A stretch of DNA of 47,087 nucleotides from Mycobacterium sp. E2733 (GTDB lineage: Bacteria; Actinomycetota; Actinomycetes; Mycobacteriales; Mycobacteriaceae), in contig NZ_LZJZ01000102.1 of the NCBI RefSeq assembly GCF_001667585.1, forward strand, positions 1-47,087, in the 5' to 3' direction. Shown here one piece after another: positions 7,435 through 18,973 of this stretch; the stretch's first letter is position 1, and each line of letters starts with the position of its first letter. Under the pieces are notes generated by a model. That model did no database searches and was not told where the DNA came from. It saw only the letters and a list, made by a program, of their open reading frames with translations. The position numbers were made by a program, and so were the translations under genes.

Positions 7435-7974
7435 TCAGCGCAGGATCCGGGCGTAGAGCAGGCTGTCCTGCGGCTCGGGCCCCAAGTTGGGGTAGACGGC
7501 GTGGCGGGCCAATCGCCCCTCCAACACGAAACCGGCGCGTTCCAGCAGCCGCGCCGAACGCTCGTTCTCCACATTGCAGGTGGCCCACACCCGGTACACC
7601 GCCCGATCGTTGTCGAGCGCCGTGAGCAACATGTCGATCACCTCGGCCATCAAGCCCTTGCCCCACCACCGTCGACCCAGGCAGTAACCGATCTCGACCG
7701 AGTGCGGGACCGGACGCCGGCAGCTGGTCAGCCCGACGACCTCACCGCTGTGCCGCAACTCGATCGCCCAGGTCCGCTCGTCGAGCGTGGCGTTGAGCTT
7801 TTCGGTGATCACCCGCCGCGTCGCCGCCACGTCGGGGTGCGGCGCCCACATCAGGTACTTGGTGACCTCGGGGTCGCGGGCCACCCGCTGGAACAGTGCC
7901 CCGGCGTCGTCGAGCACGGGGCGGCGCAGCACCAGCCGGGGCCCGGTGATGCGGTCAGGCGGGTAGTCGGCCAC
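7435..7974 (-). CDS. GNAT-family N-acetyltransferase (RimJ-like)
   Basis: A 179-residue GCN5-type acetyltransferase. The order LRRPVLDDAGALFQ, WAIELRHSGEVVGL, EIGYCLGRRWWGKGLMAEV and NVENERSARLLERAGF matches the RimJ/RimL group, including the acetyl-CoA pyrophosphate loop GRRWWGKGL and the helix carrying N-x-x-S. It would move an acetyl group from acetyl-CoA to an amine; the acceptor is unknown. It starts with GTG four bases after the stop of the serine hydrolase gene and is probably its operon partner. Confidence 0.85.
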   Translation of the reverse strand: MADYPPDRITGPRLVLRRPVLDDAGALFQRVARDPEVTKYLMWAPHPDVAATRRVITEKLNATLDERTWAIELRHSGEVVGLTSCRRPVPHSVEIGYCLGRRWWGKGLMAEVIDMLLTALDNDRAVYRVWATCNVENERSARLLERAGFVLEGRLARHAVYPNLGPEPQDSLLYARILR

Positions 7975-7978
7975 AGTG

Positions 7979-9193
7979 CTAGAGGCCGAGCGCTTGATAG
8001 GTGCGGCGGACGAATTTCGGTTGCGCCGATTGGAGTTTCGCCAGGGAGGTGTTACCGGCCACCGCCGCCGCCACGTCCGCGGACATGTCGGGCAGGTTCT
8101 GGACCAGATAGAGCAGGATCAGATCGGCGCTCGGATCGGCCTGCCACCACGTCCCGTAGGCGCCCGGCCAGCTGAACGTCCCGAGCCCGCCCGGGCCGAA
8201 CAGCGGCGCGCTCCTGGCGGGGTCGGTCACCACCGACAGGTTCAGGCCGAAGCCGCGGCCCACCCAATACGGCGCCCCGAGGAAGTTGTGCCGCTTCTGT
8301 TCGTCCGTGAGCCGGTCGGTGCGCATCAGGCGCGCGGACTCGGGCGACAACACCCGCACGCCGTCGATCGTCCCGTCGCCGAGCAGCATCCGCACGAACC
8401 GCAGGTAGTCGTCGGCGGTCGACCAGAGGCCGCCACCCGCGTTGGGAAAGGACGGCGGCGTGATGTGCGGCGGCCCCATCACGTCGTGGTGCAGCCGGCC
8501 CTGCTCGTCGAGCCGGTACATGGTCGCGGCGCGGCGACGGGTTTCGGGGGACACGAAGAAGCCGGTGTCGGGCATGCCCACCGGCCCCAGCACGCGTTCG
8601 TCGAGAACCTGGTGGAACGGCTTGCCCTCGATGCGTGCCGCGATGACGCCCAGCAGGTCGATCGAATGGCTGTAGGTGAGCCGGTCGCCCGGCTGATGCA
8701 CCAGCGGCAGCTTGGCCAGCTCGGCCAGCCAGGCGTCCGGGCCCTGATTGAACGGCAGCCGCACGTAGGCCTTGGCGATCGGCCCCGACACCGAGAATCC
8801 GTAGGCCATGCCGCTGGTGTGGGTGAGCAGATCCTCGATGAGGATGGCGCGCCGCGCCGGATGCGTCCGGTCCAGGGGGCCGTGCGGGTCGTCGAGCACC
8901 CGCGCGTCGGCCAGCTCCGGCGCCCATCGCACGACCGGGTCTTTCAGCGTCAGCTTGCCCTCGTCGACCAGGCTCATCACCGCCGCGACGGTGACCGGCT
9001 TGGTCATCGAGGCAATCCGGAACAGCGTGTCGCGCCGCATCGGCAGGCCCGCGTCCACATCGCGATGGCCGATTTCGTTGACCTGCAGCACTTCTCCGCG
9101 CTGCCACACCACCGTCAGCGCACCGGCGAGCAGGCCGGCGTCGCACACTTCGCGGATGGAGGCCGCGTTGCCGTCGAGATTCACCCGATTCAC
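7979..9193 (-). CDS. Serine hydrolase of the beta-lactamase/esterase (class C-like) family
   Basis: A 404-residue protein of the beta-lactamase/EstB-type fold. The SxxK active site is SMTK in FRIASMTKPVTVAAVM. The second-motif tyrosine is in LTYSHSIDLLG, and a glycine-rich C-terminal segment (GGLGTFSWPGAYGTWW) takes the KTG position. No signal peptide is evident, so a cytoplasmic esterase or peptidase is more likely than a secreted beta-lactamase. It resembles M. tuberculosis Rv1367c (recalled). The STAS gene lies upstream and the acetyltransferase downstream on the same strand. GTG at 9193 is used; a second in-frame GTG lies nine bases on. Confidence 0.85.
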   Translation of the reverse strand: MNRVNLDGNAASIREVCDAGLLAGALTVVWQRGEVLQVNEIGHRDVDAGLPMRRDTLFRIASMTKPVTVAAVMSLVDEGKLTLKDPVVRWAPELADARVLDDPHGPLDRTHPARRAILIEDLLTHTSGMAYGFSVSGPIAKAYVRLPFNQGPDAWLAELAKLPLVHQPGDRLTYSHSIDLLGVIAARIEGKPFHQVLDERVLGPVGMPDTGFFVSPETRRRAATMYRLDEQGRLHHDVMGPPHITPPSFPNAGGGLWSTADDYLRFVRMLLGDGTIDGVRVLSPESARLMRTDRLTDEQKRHNFLGAPYWVGRGFGLNLSVVTDPARSAPLFGPGGLGTFSWPGAYGTWWQADPSADLILLYLVQNLPDMSADVAAAVAGNTSLAKLQSAQPKFVRRTYQALGL

Positions 9194-9235
9194 GTTAGCG
9201 GCGGCCCCGGGGGAACCATCGTCACACCAGGGCCG

Positions 9236-9583
9236 TCACGCGTCGAGCGCCTCGTTCACGGTGGGATAGAGGTCGATGAACTCGTCCAGCCCGACGATGC
9301 GCAGCGGCCGGCTGGTGGCCGAGCCGTCGGCCGCCACCCGCAGTGACGTCGGGCTGTTCTCGGTCAGGCGATGCACCTCGACCAGCACGGTGATGCCCGC
9401 CGAGGACAAGAAATCGACCTCGGTGAGGTCGATGACGAGCACCGCGGGCGTGTCGGCCAGGGCAATGTCGATATGCGTGGCAAGCGAGGGCGCGGTGATG
9501 ATGTCCACCACACCACTGACCTGCAACACCACCGCGTGCCCGGCATCACGGCGGGTAACCCAGAACTCCTCGCTCCGCACCAC
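9236..9583 (-). CDS. STAS-domain anti-anti-sigma factor (RsfA-like)
   Basis: A 115-residue STAS domain. The regulatory serine motif is DFLSSAGITVLVEV, where anti-sigma kinases phosphorylate the family. The N-terminal strand VLQVSGVVDIITAPSL is typical. Next to an Rv1367c-like hydrolase it matches the place of rsfA (Rv1365c), which antagonises the anti-sigma-F factor UsfX in M. tuberculosis. RsfA is described as redox-controlled through a cysteine pair; this protein has no cysteine at all, so control by phosphorylation is more likely here. It would free a sigma factor when unphosphorylated. The partner anti-sigma gene is not in the window. Confidence 0.8.
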   Translation of the reverse strand: MVRSEEFWVTRRDAGHAVVLQVSGVVDIITAPSLATHIDIALADTPAVLVIDLTEVDFLSSAGITVLVEVHRLTENSPTSLRVAADGSATSRPLRIVGLDEFIDLYPTVNEALDA

Positions 9584-9657
9584 CCGAACCTACTGTCTTC
9601 TCCGCGACGGCCGATCACCCGGGCCGAATCTCGCCGCGGTGGGCCGGGACGGTTCGC

Positions 9658-10314
9658 TCAACGCCGGTGCGCGCGGACGTACCAGAACGCCATCTCCACC
9701 TGCGCGCCATCGACCTCGCGGCGCATCGTGGCCGGTTCCAGCGACTCGATCTCCCAGCCCCCGCCGCCGAGGACATCGCGCAGCGTCGGCTCCGAGACCG
9801 AGGGTCGGGGCCAGCGCTCGTCGGGGGTGTTGGCGTCGGAGAAGCAGCTGATCAACAGCGTGGCGCCCGGCCTGGTCGCGCGGTGGACGGCGGCGGCGTA
9901 GTCGCGCTTGCCGTCGTCGTCGAGGCAGTGGAACATTCCGCTGTCGATAACGGTGTCGAACGCATCGGTGTAGCCCTCCAGCTTGGTGGAGTCGGCCACC
10001 GCGAACGTCACGTCCACCCCGGCGTCATGGGCCCGGCGCTGGGCAGTGACCAGCGCGGTGGGCGAGATGTCCAAGCCGGTGACCCGGAACCCGTTTTGCG
10101 CCAGGTAGATGGCGTTGTCGCCGAGCCCGCAGCCGATGTCCAGGACGTCACCGTGGACCCAGCCGCCGCCGTGCCACGCGACGACATTGTCCTTGGGCGC
10201 CTTGGTATCCCACGGGGGTGTGGCCATCGGGGGGATGCCTTCGCCGGGACTCTCGCCGCGGTAGAGCGCGTCGAAGTCCATCCGCTGCAGTCTGGAGAAG
10301 CCCGAGCCCGTCAT
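9658..10314 (-). CDS. Class I SAM-dependent methyltransferase, Rv1377c-like
   Basis: About 218 residues from the ATG at 10314 (MTGSGFSR); another good start is the ATG at 10281 (MDFDALYRG), giving 207. The SAM-binding motif is DVLDIGCGLGDNA, with the acidic ribose ligand in GLDISP and the later motif FDTVIDSGMFHCL. The C-terminal strand PGATLLISCFSD is typical of motif III. The substrate is unknown; it resembles thiopurine or thiol methyltransferases in the W-D-x-x APKDNVVAW segment. The gene lies left of the pyr operon as in M. tuberculosis. Confidence 0.85.
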   Translation of the reverse strand: MTGSGFSRLQRMDFDALYRGESPGEGIPPMATPPWDTKAPKDNVVAWHGGGWVHGDVLDIGCGLGDNAIYLAQNGFRVTGLDISPTALVTAQRRAHDAGVDVTFAVADSTKLEGYTDAFDTVIDSGMFHCLDDDGKRDYAAAVHRATRPGATLLISCFSDANTPDERWPRPSVSEPTLRDVLGGGGWEIESLEPATMRREVDGAQVEMAFWYVRAHRR

Positions 10315-10495
10315 TTTCGCCAGGGTAGCCCGCTCCCAACGGGCGGGGCCAGCGCGCGTCGGGGCTCCAGCGCCGGAGACGGGCATCGGTGAATCGAGGC
10401 CAAAATTTCATGACGGTTTCGGTTGGGCAAAGGTACGGCAGCTCACCCGCGCTGCGCGGGTCGGTATCGCCTGGCTGGCTCTAGTGTTGGCTGCT

Positions 10496-10924
10496 ATGGC
10501 CGGACTGGACAACTACGTGAAGCGCTGGCGCGCAGCGCTTCACGTATTCGTGTCGGCGTTGATGGTTGCCACCCTCGGACTCGCCGGCACCCCCGTAGCT
10601 CATGCGGCCGCGGCCTCGGCGACGCTGTCGGTGGAACATGCGTGGCAGACCGGTTTCATCGCCAACTTCACCGTTACCAACTTGAGCATGGCGCCGCTAA
10701 CCGATTGGCGGCTCGACTTCGACATGCCGCCGGGACAATCCGTCTTGCACACGTGGAACAGCGCCATCACCCAATCGGGCACCCACTACGTACTCACCCC
10801 CGCGAACTGGAATCGCAGCATTGCACCCGGTGGTTCGGCCACGGGTGGCCTGAGAGGCGTGGTCAGCGGTTCCTTCTCGCCCCCGTCGAATTGCCTGCTC
10901 AACGGGCAATACCCGTGCACCTAG
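10496..10924 (+). CDS. Exported cellulose/chitin-binding CBM2 protein, Rv1987-like
   Basis: A 142-residue protein starting MAGLDNYVKRWR, with a hydrophobic signal sequence ending AHAAAASA at about residue 38. The rest is one CBM2 module: WQTGFIANFTVTN, PLTDWRLDFDMP and TPANWNRSIAPGG carry the surface tryptophans that stack on cellulose or chitin. A C-terminal CLLNGQYPC gives a likely disulfide. No catalytic domain is present. The sequence matches my memory of Rv1987 closely. In M. tuberculosis that gene lies in the RD2 region beside erm(37), so the place next to pyrR is different. A start at 10484 is less likely. Confidence 0.85.
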   Translation: MAGLDNYVKRWRAALHVFVSALMVATLGLAGTPVAHAAAASATLSVEHAWQTGFIANFTVTNLSMAPLTDWRLDFDMPPGQSVLHTWNSAITQSGTHYVLTPANWNRSIAPGGSATGGLRGVVSGSFSPPSNCLLNGQYPCT

Positions 10925-11082
10925 CCGCTAGCCCACATTGAGGCTCGACGGCTCCGCCCGTTCAGGCTCCATCGTGTCGTCCTCGGCGAGACGCCGGGGG
11001 CGGCTGTGGCGGAGCGGCTGATCGAGGTCGACGACACTCGTGGCCACTCGTGCCTCGCGCCGTCGCGCTTCCGAGGAAGTGC

Positions 11083-11151
11083 TACGCTGCCGGGCAGTCG
11101 ACATCCTTTAACGATCCGTCCGGCGAGGCGGAGAAGGAGGTCAAGTCTCGT
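11083..11151 (+). promoter_or_regulatory. pyr operon promoter and PyrR-binding leader
   Basis: An extended -10, TGC followed by TACGCT, lies at 11083-11088 and would start transcription near 11095, leaving a leader of about 57 bases. The leader holds a small hairpin around 11113-11131 whose loop region carries CGGCGA (11121-11126), fitting the CNGNGA loop known for PyrR-binding RNA. It sits just before the strong ribosome site AGGAGG (11135-11140). PyrR with UMP could thus block translation, as reported for M. smegmatis. There is no room for an antiterminator/terminator pair. Confidence 0.65.
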
Positions 11152-11724
11152 ATGGGTGCTGTGGGTGAAAGCGGCGTGGGCCGCGAATCCCGGGAATTGA
11201 TGTCGGCGGCCGACGTGGGTCGCACCATTTCCCGTATCGCACACCAGATCATCGAAAAGACAGCTCTGGATGGTCCCGACGCGCCACGGGTTGTGCTGTT
11301 GGGCATCCCGACCCGCGGCGTGATCCTGGCCAAGCGCCTGGCCACCAACATCGCCGAGTACAGCGGAATCGACGTCGGGCGCGGCGCCCTTGATATCACC
11401 CTCTATCGCGACGACCTGATGCAGAAGCCGCCCCGGCCGCTGGAGGCCACCTCGATCCCGGCCGGCGGCATCGACGACGCGCTGGTGATCCTCATCGACG
11501 ACGTGCTGTACTCCGGGCGCTCGGTGCGCTCCGCGCTGGATGCGCTGCGCGATGTCGGCCGCCCGCGGGTGGTGCAGCTGGCGGTGCTGGTCGACCGCGG
11601 CCATCGCGAGCTGCCGCTGCGCGCCGACTACGTCGGCAAGAACGTCCCCACCTCGCGCAGCGAGAGTGTGCACGTGCTGCTGGCCGAACAGGACGGTCGC
11701 GACGGGGTGGTGATCTCGCGATGA
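11152..11724 (+). CDS. pyrR: PyrR, pyrimidine operon regulator / uracil phosphoribosyltransferase
   Basis: A 190-residue bifunctional protein that binds pyr leader RNA in response to UMP and can also make UMP from uracil and PRPP. The PRPP-binding loop is LVILIDDVLYSGRSVRSAL, and the start region SAADVGRTISRIAHQI is typical. RGHRELPLRADYVGKNVPT is the conserved C-terminal part. The ATG at 11152 was chosen for its AGGAGG eleven bases upstream and for agreement with M. tuberculosis PyrR; in-frame codons upstream would overlap the regulatory hairpin. Its stop overlaps the pyrB start by four bases (ATGA). Confidence 0.97.
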   Translation: MGAVGESGVGRESRELMSAADVGRTISRIAHQIIEKTALDGPDAPRVVLLGIPTRGVILAKRLATNIAEYSGIDVGRGALDITLYRDDLMQKPPRPLEATSIPAGGIDDALVILIDDVLYSGRSVRSALDALRDVGRPRVVQLAVLVDRGHRELPLRADYVGKNVPTSRSESVHVLLAEQDGRDGVVISR

Positions 11725-12680
11725 CGCGTCACCTGCTGGCCGCCGGCGACCTGAGCCGCGACGAGGCCACCGCCATCCTCGACGACGCGGACCGGTTCGC
11801 CGAGGCGCTGGTGGGCCGCGAGATCAAGAAGCTGCCGACGCTGCGCGGCCGCACCGTGATCACCATGTTCTACGAGAACTCCACCCGCACCCGGGTGTCG
11901 TTCGAGGTGGCCGGCAAGTGGATGAGCGCCGACGTGATCAACGTCAGCGCGGCCGGATCGTCGGTGGGCAAGGGGGAGTCGCTACGCGACACCGCGCTGA
12001 CGCTTCGGGCGGCCGGCGCCGACGCGCTGATCATCCGCCACCCGGCGTCCGGCGCGGCCCACTTGCTCGCCGAGTGGACGTGTGCCGGCAACGACTCCGG
12101 GCCGTCGGTGATCAACGCGGGGGACGGCACCCACGAGCACCCGACGCAGGCGCTGCTGGATGCGCTCACCATCCGCCAGCGCCTCGGCGGCATCGAGGGC
12201 CGGCGCATCGTGATCGTCGGCGACATCCTGCACAGCCGGGTCGCCCGCTCCAACGTCATGCTGCTGGACACCCTGGGCGCCGAGGTGGTGCTGGTGGCGC
12301 CGCCGACGCTGCTGCCGGTCGGGGTCGACGGGTGGCCCGTCACCGTGACCAACGACTTCGACGCCGAGCTGCCCGCCGCCGATGCCGTGCTGATGCTGCG
12401 GGTGCAGGCCGAGCGGATGAACGGCGGCTTCTTCCCGTCGGTGCGCGAATACTCTTCGCGCTATGGGCTTTCCGATCGTCGCCAGGCCATGCTGCCCGGC
12501 CACGCCGTGGTACTGCACCCGGGGCCGATGCTGCGCGGCATGGAGATCGCCTCGTCGGTGGCCGACTCGTCGCAATCGGCCGTGCTGCAACAGGTTTCCA
12601 ACGGCGTGCACGTGCGGATGGCGGTGCTCTTCCATGTGTTGGTGGGCGCGGAGTCTGCCGGAGAAGAGGGCGTGGCATGA
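11721..12680 (+). CDS. pyrB: Aspartate carbamoyltransferase catalytic subunit
   Basis: A 319-residue enzyme joining carbamoyl phosphate and aspartate to N-carbamoylaspartate, the second step of UMP synthesis. The carbamoyl-phosphate motif STRTR lies in YENSTRTRVSFEVAG. The Lys loop is SSVGKGESLRDT, and HEHPTQALLDALTI and HPGPMLRGMEI are also conserved. No regulatory-subunit gene (pyrI) is nearby, as is usual for actinobacteria, where PyrB works without it, often alongside dihydroorotase. It is coupled by four-base overlaps to pyrR before it and pyrC after it. Confidence 0.97.
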   Translation: MTRHLLAAGDLSRDEATAILDDADRFAEALVGREIKKLPTLRGRTVITMFYENSTRTRVSFEVAGKWMSADVINVSAAGSSVGKGESLRDTALTLRAAGADALIIRHPASGAAHLLAEWTCAGNDSGPSVINAGDGTHEHPTQALLDALTIRQRLGGIEGRRIVIVGDILHSRVARSNVMLLDTLGAEVVLVAPPTLLPVGVDGWPVTVTNDFDAELPAADAVLMLRVQAERMNGGFFPSVREYSSRYGLSDRRQAMLPGHAVVLHPGPMLRGMEIASSVADSSQSAVLQQVSNGVHVRMAVLFHVLVGAESAGEEGVA

Positions 12681-13969
12681 GCGTGCTGATTCGCGGGGTC
12701 CGGTTGTACGGCGAGGGTGATCGGGTCGACGTGCTGGTCGATGACGGCCAGATCGCGGAAATCGGCGCTGGTCTCGAGATCCCCGACACCGCAGATGTCA
12801 TCGACGCCACCGGTCACGTGCTGTTGCCGGGACTGGTCGACCTGCACACCCATCTGCGCGAGCCGGGCCGCGAATACGCCGAGGACATCGAAACCGGTTC
12901 GGCCGCAGCGGCGTTGGGCGGCTACACCGCGGTCTTCGCGATGGCCAACACCAACCCGGTCGCCGACAGCCCGGTCGTCACCGACCACGTATGGCACCGC
13001 GGCCGGCAGGTCGGCCTGGTCGACGTGCACCCCGTCGGCGCCGTCACCATCGGGCTGGCCGGCGCGGAGCTCACCGAGATGGGCATGATGGCGGCCGGGG
13101 CCGCCCAGGTCCGGATGTTCTCCGACGACGGCATCTGCGTGCACGACCCGCTGGTGATGCGCCGCGCCCTCGAGTACGCCACCGGCCTGGGGGTGCTCAT
13201 CGCCCAGCACGCCGAGGAACCCAGGCTGACCGTCGGCGCCGTCGCCCACGAGGGACCGACGGCCGCCCGGTTGGGGCTCTCCGGATGGCCGCGGGCGGCC
13301 GAGGAATCGATCGTGGCCCGCGATGCGCTGCTGGCGCGCGACGCCGGCGCCCGGGTGCACATCTGCCACGCGTCCACCGCGGGCACCGTGGAGATCGTGA
13401 GATGGGCCAAGGAGCAAGGGATTTCGATCACCGCCGAGGTCACCCCGCATCACCTGATGCTGGACGACGGCAGGCTGGTCAGCTACGACGGGGTGAACCG
13501 CGTCAACCCGCCGCTGCGCGAAGCCTCCGACGCGGTGGCATTGCGCCAGGCCCTGGCCGACGGTGTCATCGACTGTGTGGCCACCGACCATGCCCCGCAC
13601 GCCGAGCACGAGAAGTGCGTGGAATTCGCGGCGGCGCGTCCCGGCGTGCTGGGTCTGCAGACCGCGCTGTCTGTCGTGGTGCAGACGATGGTGACGCCCG
13701 GTCTGTTGTCCTGGCGCGACGTCGCGCGGGTGATGAGCGAAAACCCCGCCCGGATCGTCGGGCTGCCCGATCACGGCCGCCCGCTGGAGGTGGGGGAGCC
13801 GGCCAACCTGACGGTGGTGGATCCGGACGCCACCTGGACCGTCGCCGGGTCGGATCTGGCCAGCCGGTCGGCCAACACGCCATTCGAGTCGATGGCCCTG
13901 CCCGCCACCGTGACGGCGACCCTGCTGCGCGGCAAGGTCACCGCTCGAGACGGGAAGTGCCCGGCATGA
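12677..13969 (+). CDS. pyrC: Dihydroorotase
   Basis: A 430-residue class I dihydroorotase that closes N-carbamoylaspartate to dihydroorotate. The zinc motif HxH is in VDLHTHLREPG. Further metal ligands are in HICHAST and the catalytic aspartate is in ATDHAPHAEHEK. The first strand, MSVLIRGVRLYGEGD, and the C-terminal VVDPDATWTV form the small beta domain. The ATG at 12677 overlaps the pyrB stop by four bases. The open frame extends far upstream, but this start matches the family length and the operon pattern. Confidence 0.97.
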   Translation: MSVLIRGVRLYGEGDRVDVLVDDGQIAEIGAGLEIPDTADVIDATGHVLLPGLVDLHTHLREPGREYAEDIETGSAAAALGGYTAVFAMANTNPVADSPVVTDHVWHRGRQVGLVDVHPVGAVTIGLAGAELTEMGMMAAGAAQVRMFSDDGICVHDPLVMRRALEYATGLGVLIAQHAEEPRLTVGAVAHEGPTAARLGLSGWPRAAEESIVARDALLARDAGARVHICHASTAGTVEIVRWAKEQGISITAEVTPHHLMLDDGRLVSYDGVNRVNPPLREASDAVALRQALADGVIDCVATDHAPHAEHEKCVEFAAARPGVLGLQTALSVVVQTMVTPGLLSWRDVARVMSENPARIVGLPDHGRPLEVGEPANLTVVDPDATWTVAGSDLASRSANTPFESMALPATVTATLLRGKVTARDGKCPA

Positions 13970-14466
13970 ATTCGGGCACGCTGGTGGGGTCGCTGATCTT
14001 CGCGGCCGTGCTGGTGGTGGTGATCGCGGTGCTGATCCAGCTGATGATGCGCAGCTGGCGGCGCCGCTCACAGCGGCAGGCGGAACTGATCGGCGACCTG
14101 CCCAACGTGCCCGACCAGGTAGGCGCGGCGATGGTCACCACCCGCGGCCACTATTGCGGTTCCATGATGGCGCCGGGCTGGAACGAGCGGATCGCGGTCG
14201 GCGACTTGGGTTACCGAAGCAAAGGGGTGCTGACCCGCTACGCCGGTGGGATCATGGTGGAACGCCTACGGGCCCAACCCATTTGGATTCCACAGGAGTC
14301 GATCACGGGTATCCGTATGGAGCGCAGCATGGGCGGTAGGGCCGCGGCTCGGATCGGGATATTGGCGATTCGGTGGCGGCTGCCATCAGGAGTCGAGATC
14401 GACACCGGCTTTCGCGCAAACCGCCGCGAAGACTATGCCGAGTGGCTGGAAGAGGAAGCAGCGTGA
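13966..14466 (+). CDS. Membrane-anchored PH-like protein, Rv1382-like
   Basis: A 166-residue protein with one N-terminal membrane helix at about 7-28 (VGSLIFAAVLVVVIAVLIQL) and then the basic patch RSWRRRSQRQ. A cytoplasmic domain of about 125 residues resembles a bacterial PH-like fold. ATG overlaps the pyrC stop and the stop overlaps the carA start, so it is embedded in the pyr operon. Position and length agree with Rv1382. No role in pyrimidine synthesis is known to me; the tight coupling suggests it is made in step with the pathway, perhaps as a membrane anchor. Confidence 0.85.
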   Translation: MNSGTLVGSLIFAAVLVVVIAVLIQLMMRSWRRRSQRQAELIGDLPNVPDQVGAAMVTTRGHYCGSMMAPGWNERIAVGDLGYRSKGVLTRYAGGIMVERLRAQPIWIPQESITGIRMERSMGGRAAARIGILAIRWRLPSGVEIDTGFRANRREDYAEWLEEEAA

Positions 14467-15607
14467 CGAACAAGGCCCTACTGGTGCTCGAGGACGGGCG
14501 CGTCTTCACCGGCACGCCATTCGGCAAGATCGGCGAAACGCTCGGCGAGGCTGTGTTTTCTACCGGCATGTCCGGCTACCAGGAGACGCTGACCGATCCC
14601 AGCTATCACCGGCAGATCGTGGTGGCCACGGCGCCCCAGATCGGCAACACCGGCTGGAACAACGAAGACGGCGAGAGCCGGGGCGACAAGATCTGGGTCG
14701 CCGGCTACGCGGTGCGCGACCCGTCGCCGCGCGCGTCCAACTGGCGCGCCACCGGCACCCTGGAGGACGAGCTGGTGCGCCAGCACATCGTCGGGATCGC
14801 CGGCATCGACACCCGGGCGGTGGTGCGCCACCTGCGCACTCGGGGATCGATGAAGGCGGGGGTGTTTTCCGGTGAGGCGCTCGCCGACCCCGCCGCCCTG
14901 GTGGAGCGGGTGCGGGAGCAGCAGTCCATGCTGGGTGCCGACCTCGCCGGCGAGGTCAGCACCCCCGAACGCTACGTCGTGGAACCCGAAGGGCCACCGG
15001 GATCTTGGAGGTTCACGGTGGTCGCGCTGGACCTGGGCATCAAGACCAACACCCCGCGCAATTTCGCGCGGCGCGGCGTCCGCAGCCATGTGCTGCCGTC
15101 GTCGGCGACCTTCGAGCAGATCGCCGATATCAAGCCCGACGGGGTGTTCCTGTCCAACGGCCCCGGCGACCCCGCGACCGCCGACCACGTCGTCGCGCTC
15201 ACCCGCGAGGTGCTGGGCGCCGGGATCCCCTTGTTCGGCATCTGTTTCGGTAACCAGATCCTGGGCCGGGCGCTGGGCCTGTCCACCTACAAGATGGTGT
15301 TCGGCCACCGCGGCATCAACATTCCGGTCATGGACCACGCCACCGGGCGGGTGGCGGTCACCGCACAGAACCACGGCTTCGCGCTGGAAGGCGAGGCGGG
15401 CCAATCCTTCGACACGCCGTTCGGGCGGGCCGTCGTCAGCCACACCTGCGCCAACGACGGGGTGGTCGAGGGCGTCAAACTCGCTGACGGGCGGGCGTTC
15501 TCGGTGCAGTACCACCCCGAGGCCGCCGCCGGTCCACACGACGCGGAATACCTGTTCGACCAATTCATCGAGCTGATGGCCGCCCAACAGAGCGAAAGGG
15601 GGCGCTA

Positions 15608-15608
<1 letters not shown>
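14463..15608 (+). CDS. carA: Carbamoyl-phosphate synthase small subunit
   Basis: A 381-residue glutamine amidotransferase subunit that releases ammonia from glutamine for CarB. The N-terminal half carries FSTGMSGYQETLTDPSY and a typical RAVVRHLRTRG. The class I amidotransferase half has the nucleophile Cys in PLFGICFGNQILG, with the His and Glu of the triad in VQYHPEAAAGPHD. The GTG at 14463 begins VTNKALLVLEDG and overlaps the preceding stop (GTGA). The frame is open further upstream, but that would intrude on the Rv1382-like gene. The product serves both pyrimidine and arginine synthesis. Confidence 0.97.

Positions 15609-18969
<3,361 letters not shown>

Positions 18970-18973
<4 letters not shown>

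Noticed and set aside
6917..7669. 250-codon minus-strand frame across the gap and the acetyltransferase end
   Set aside because: Its upstream part overlaps the GNAT gene in another frame and shows no domain; only the last 54 codons were kept as a speculative item.
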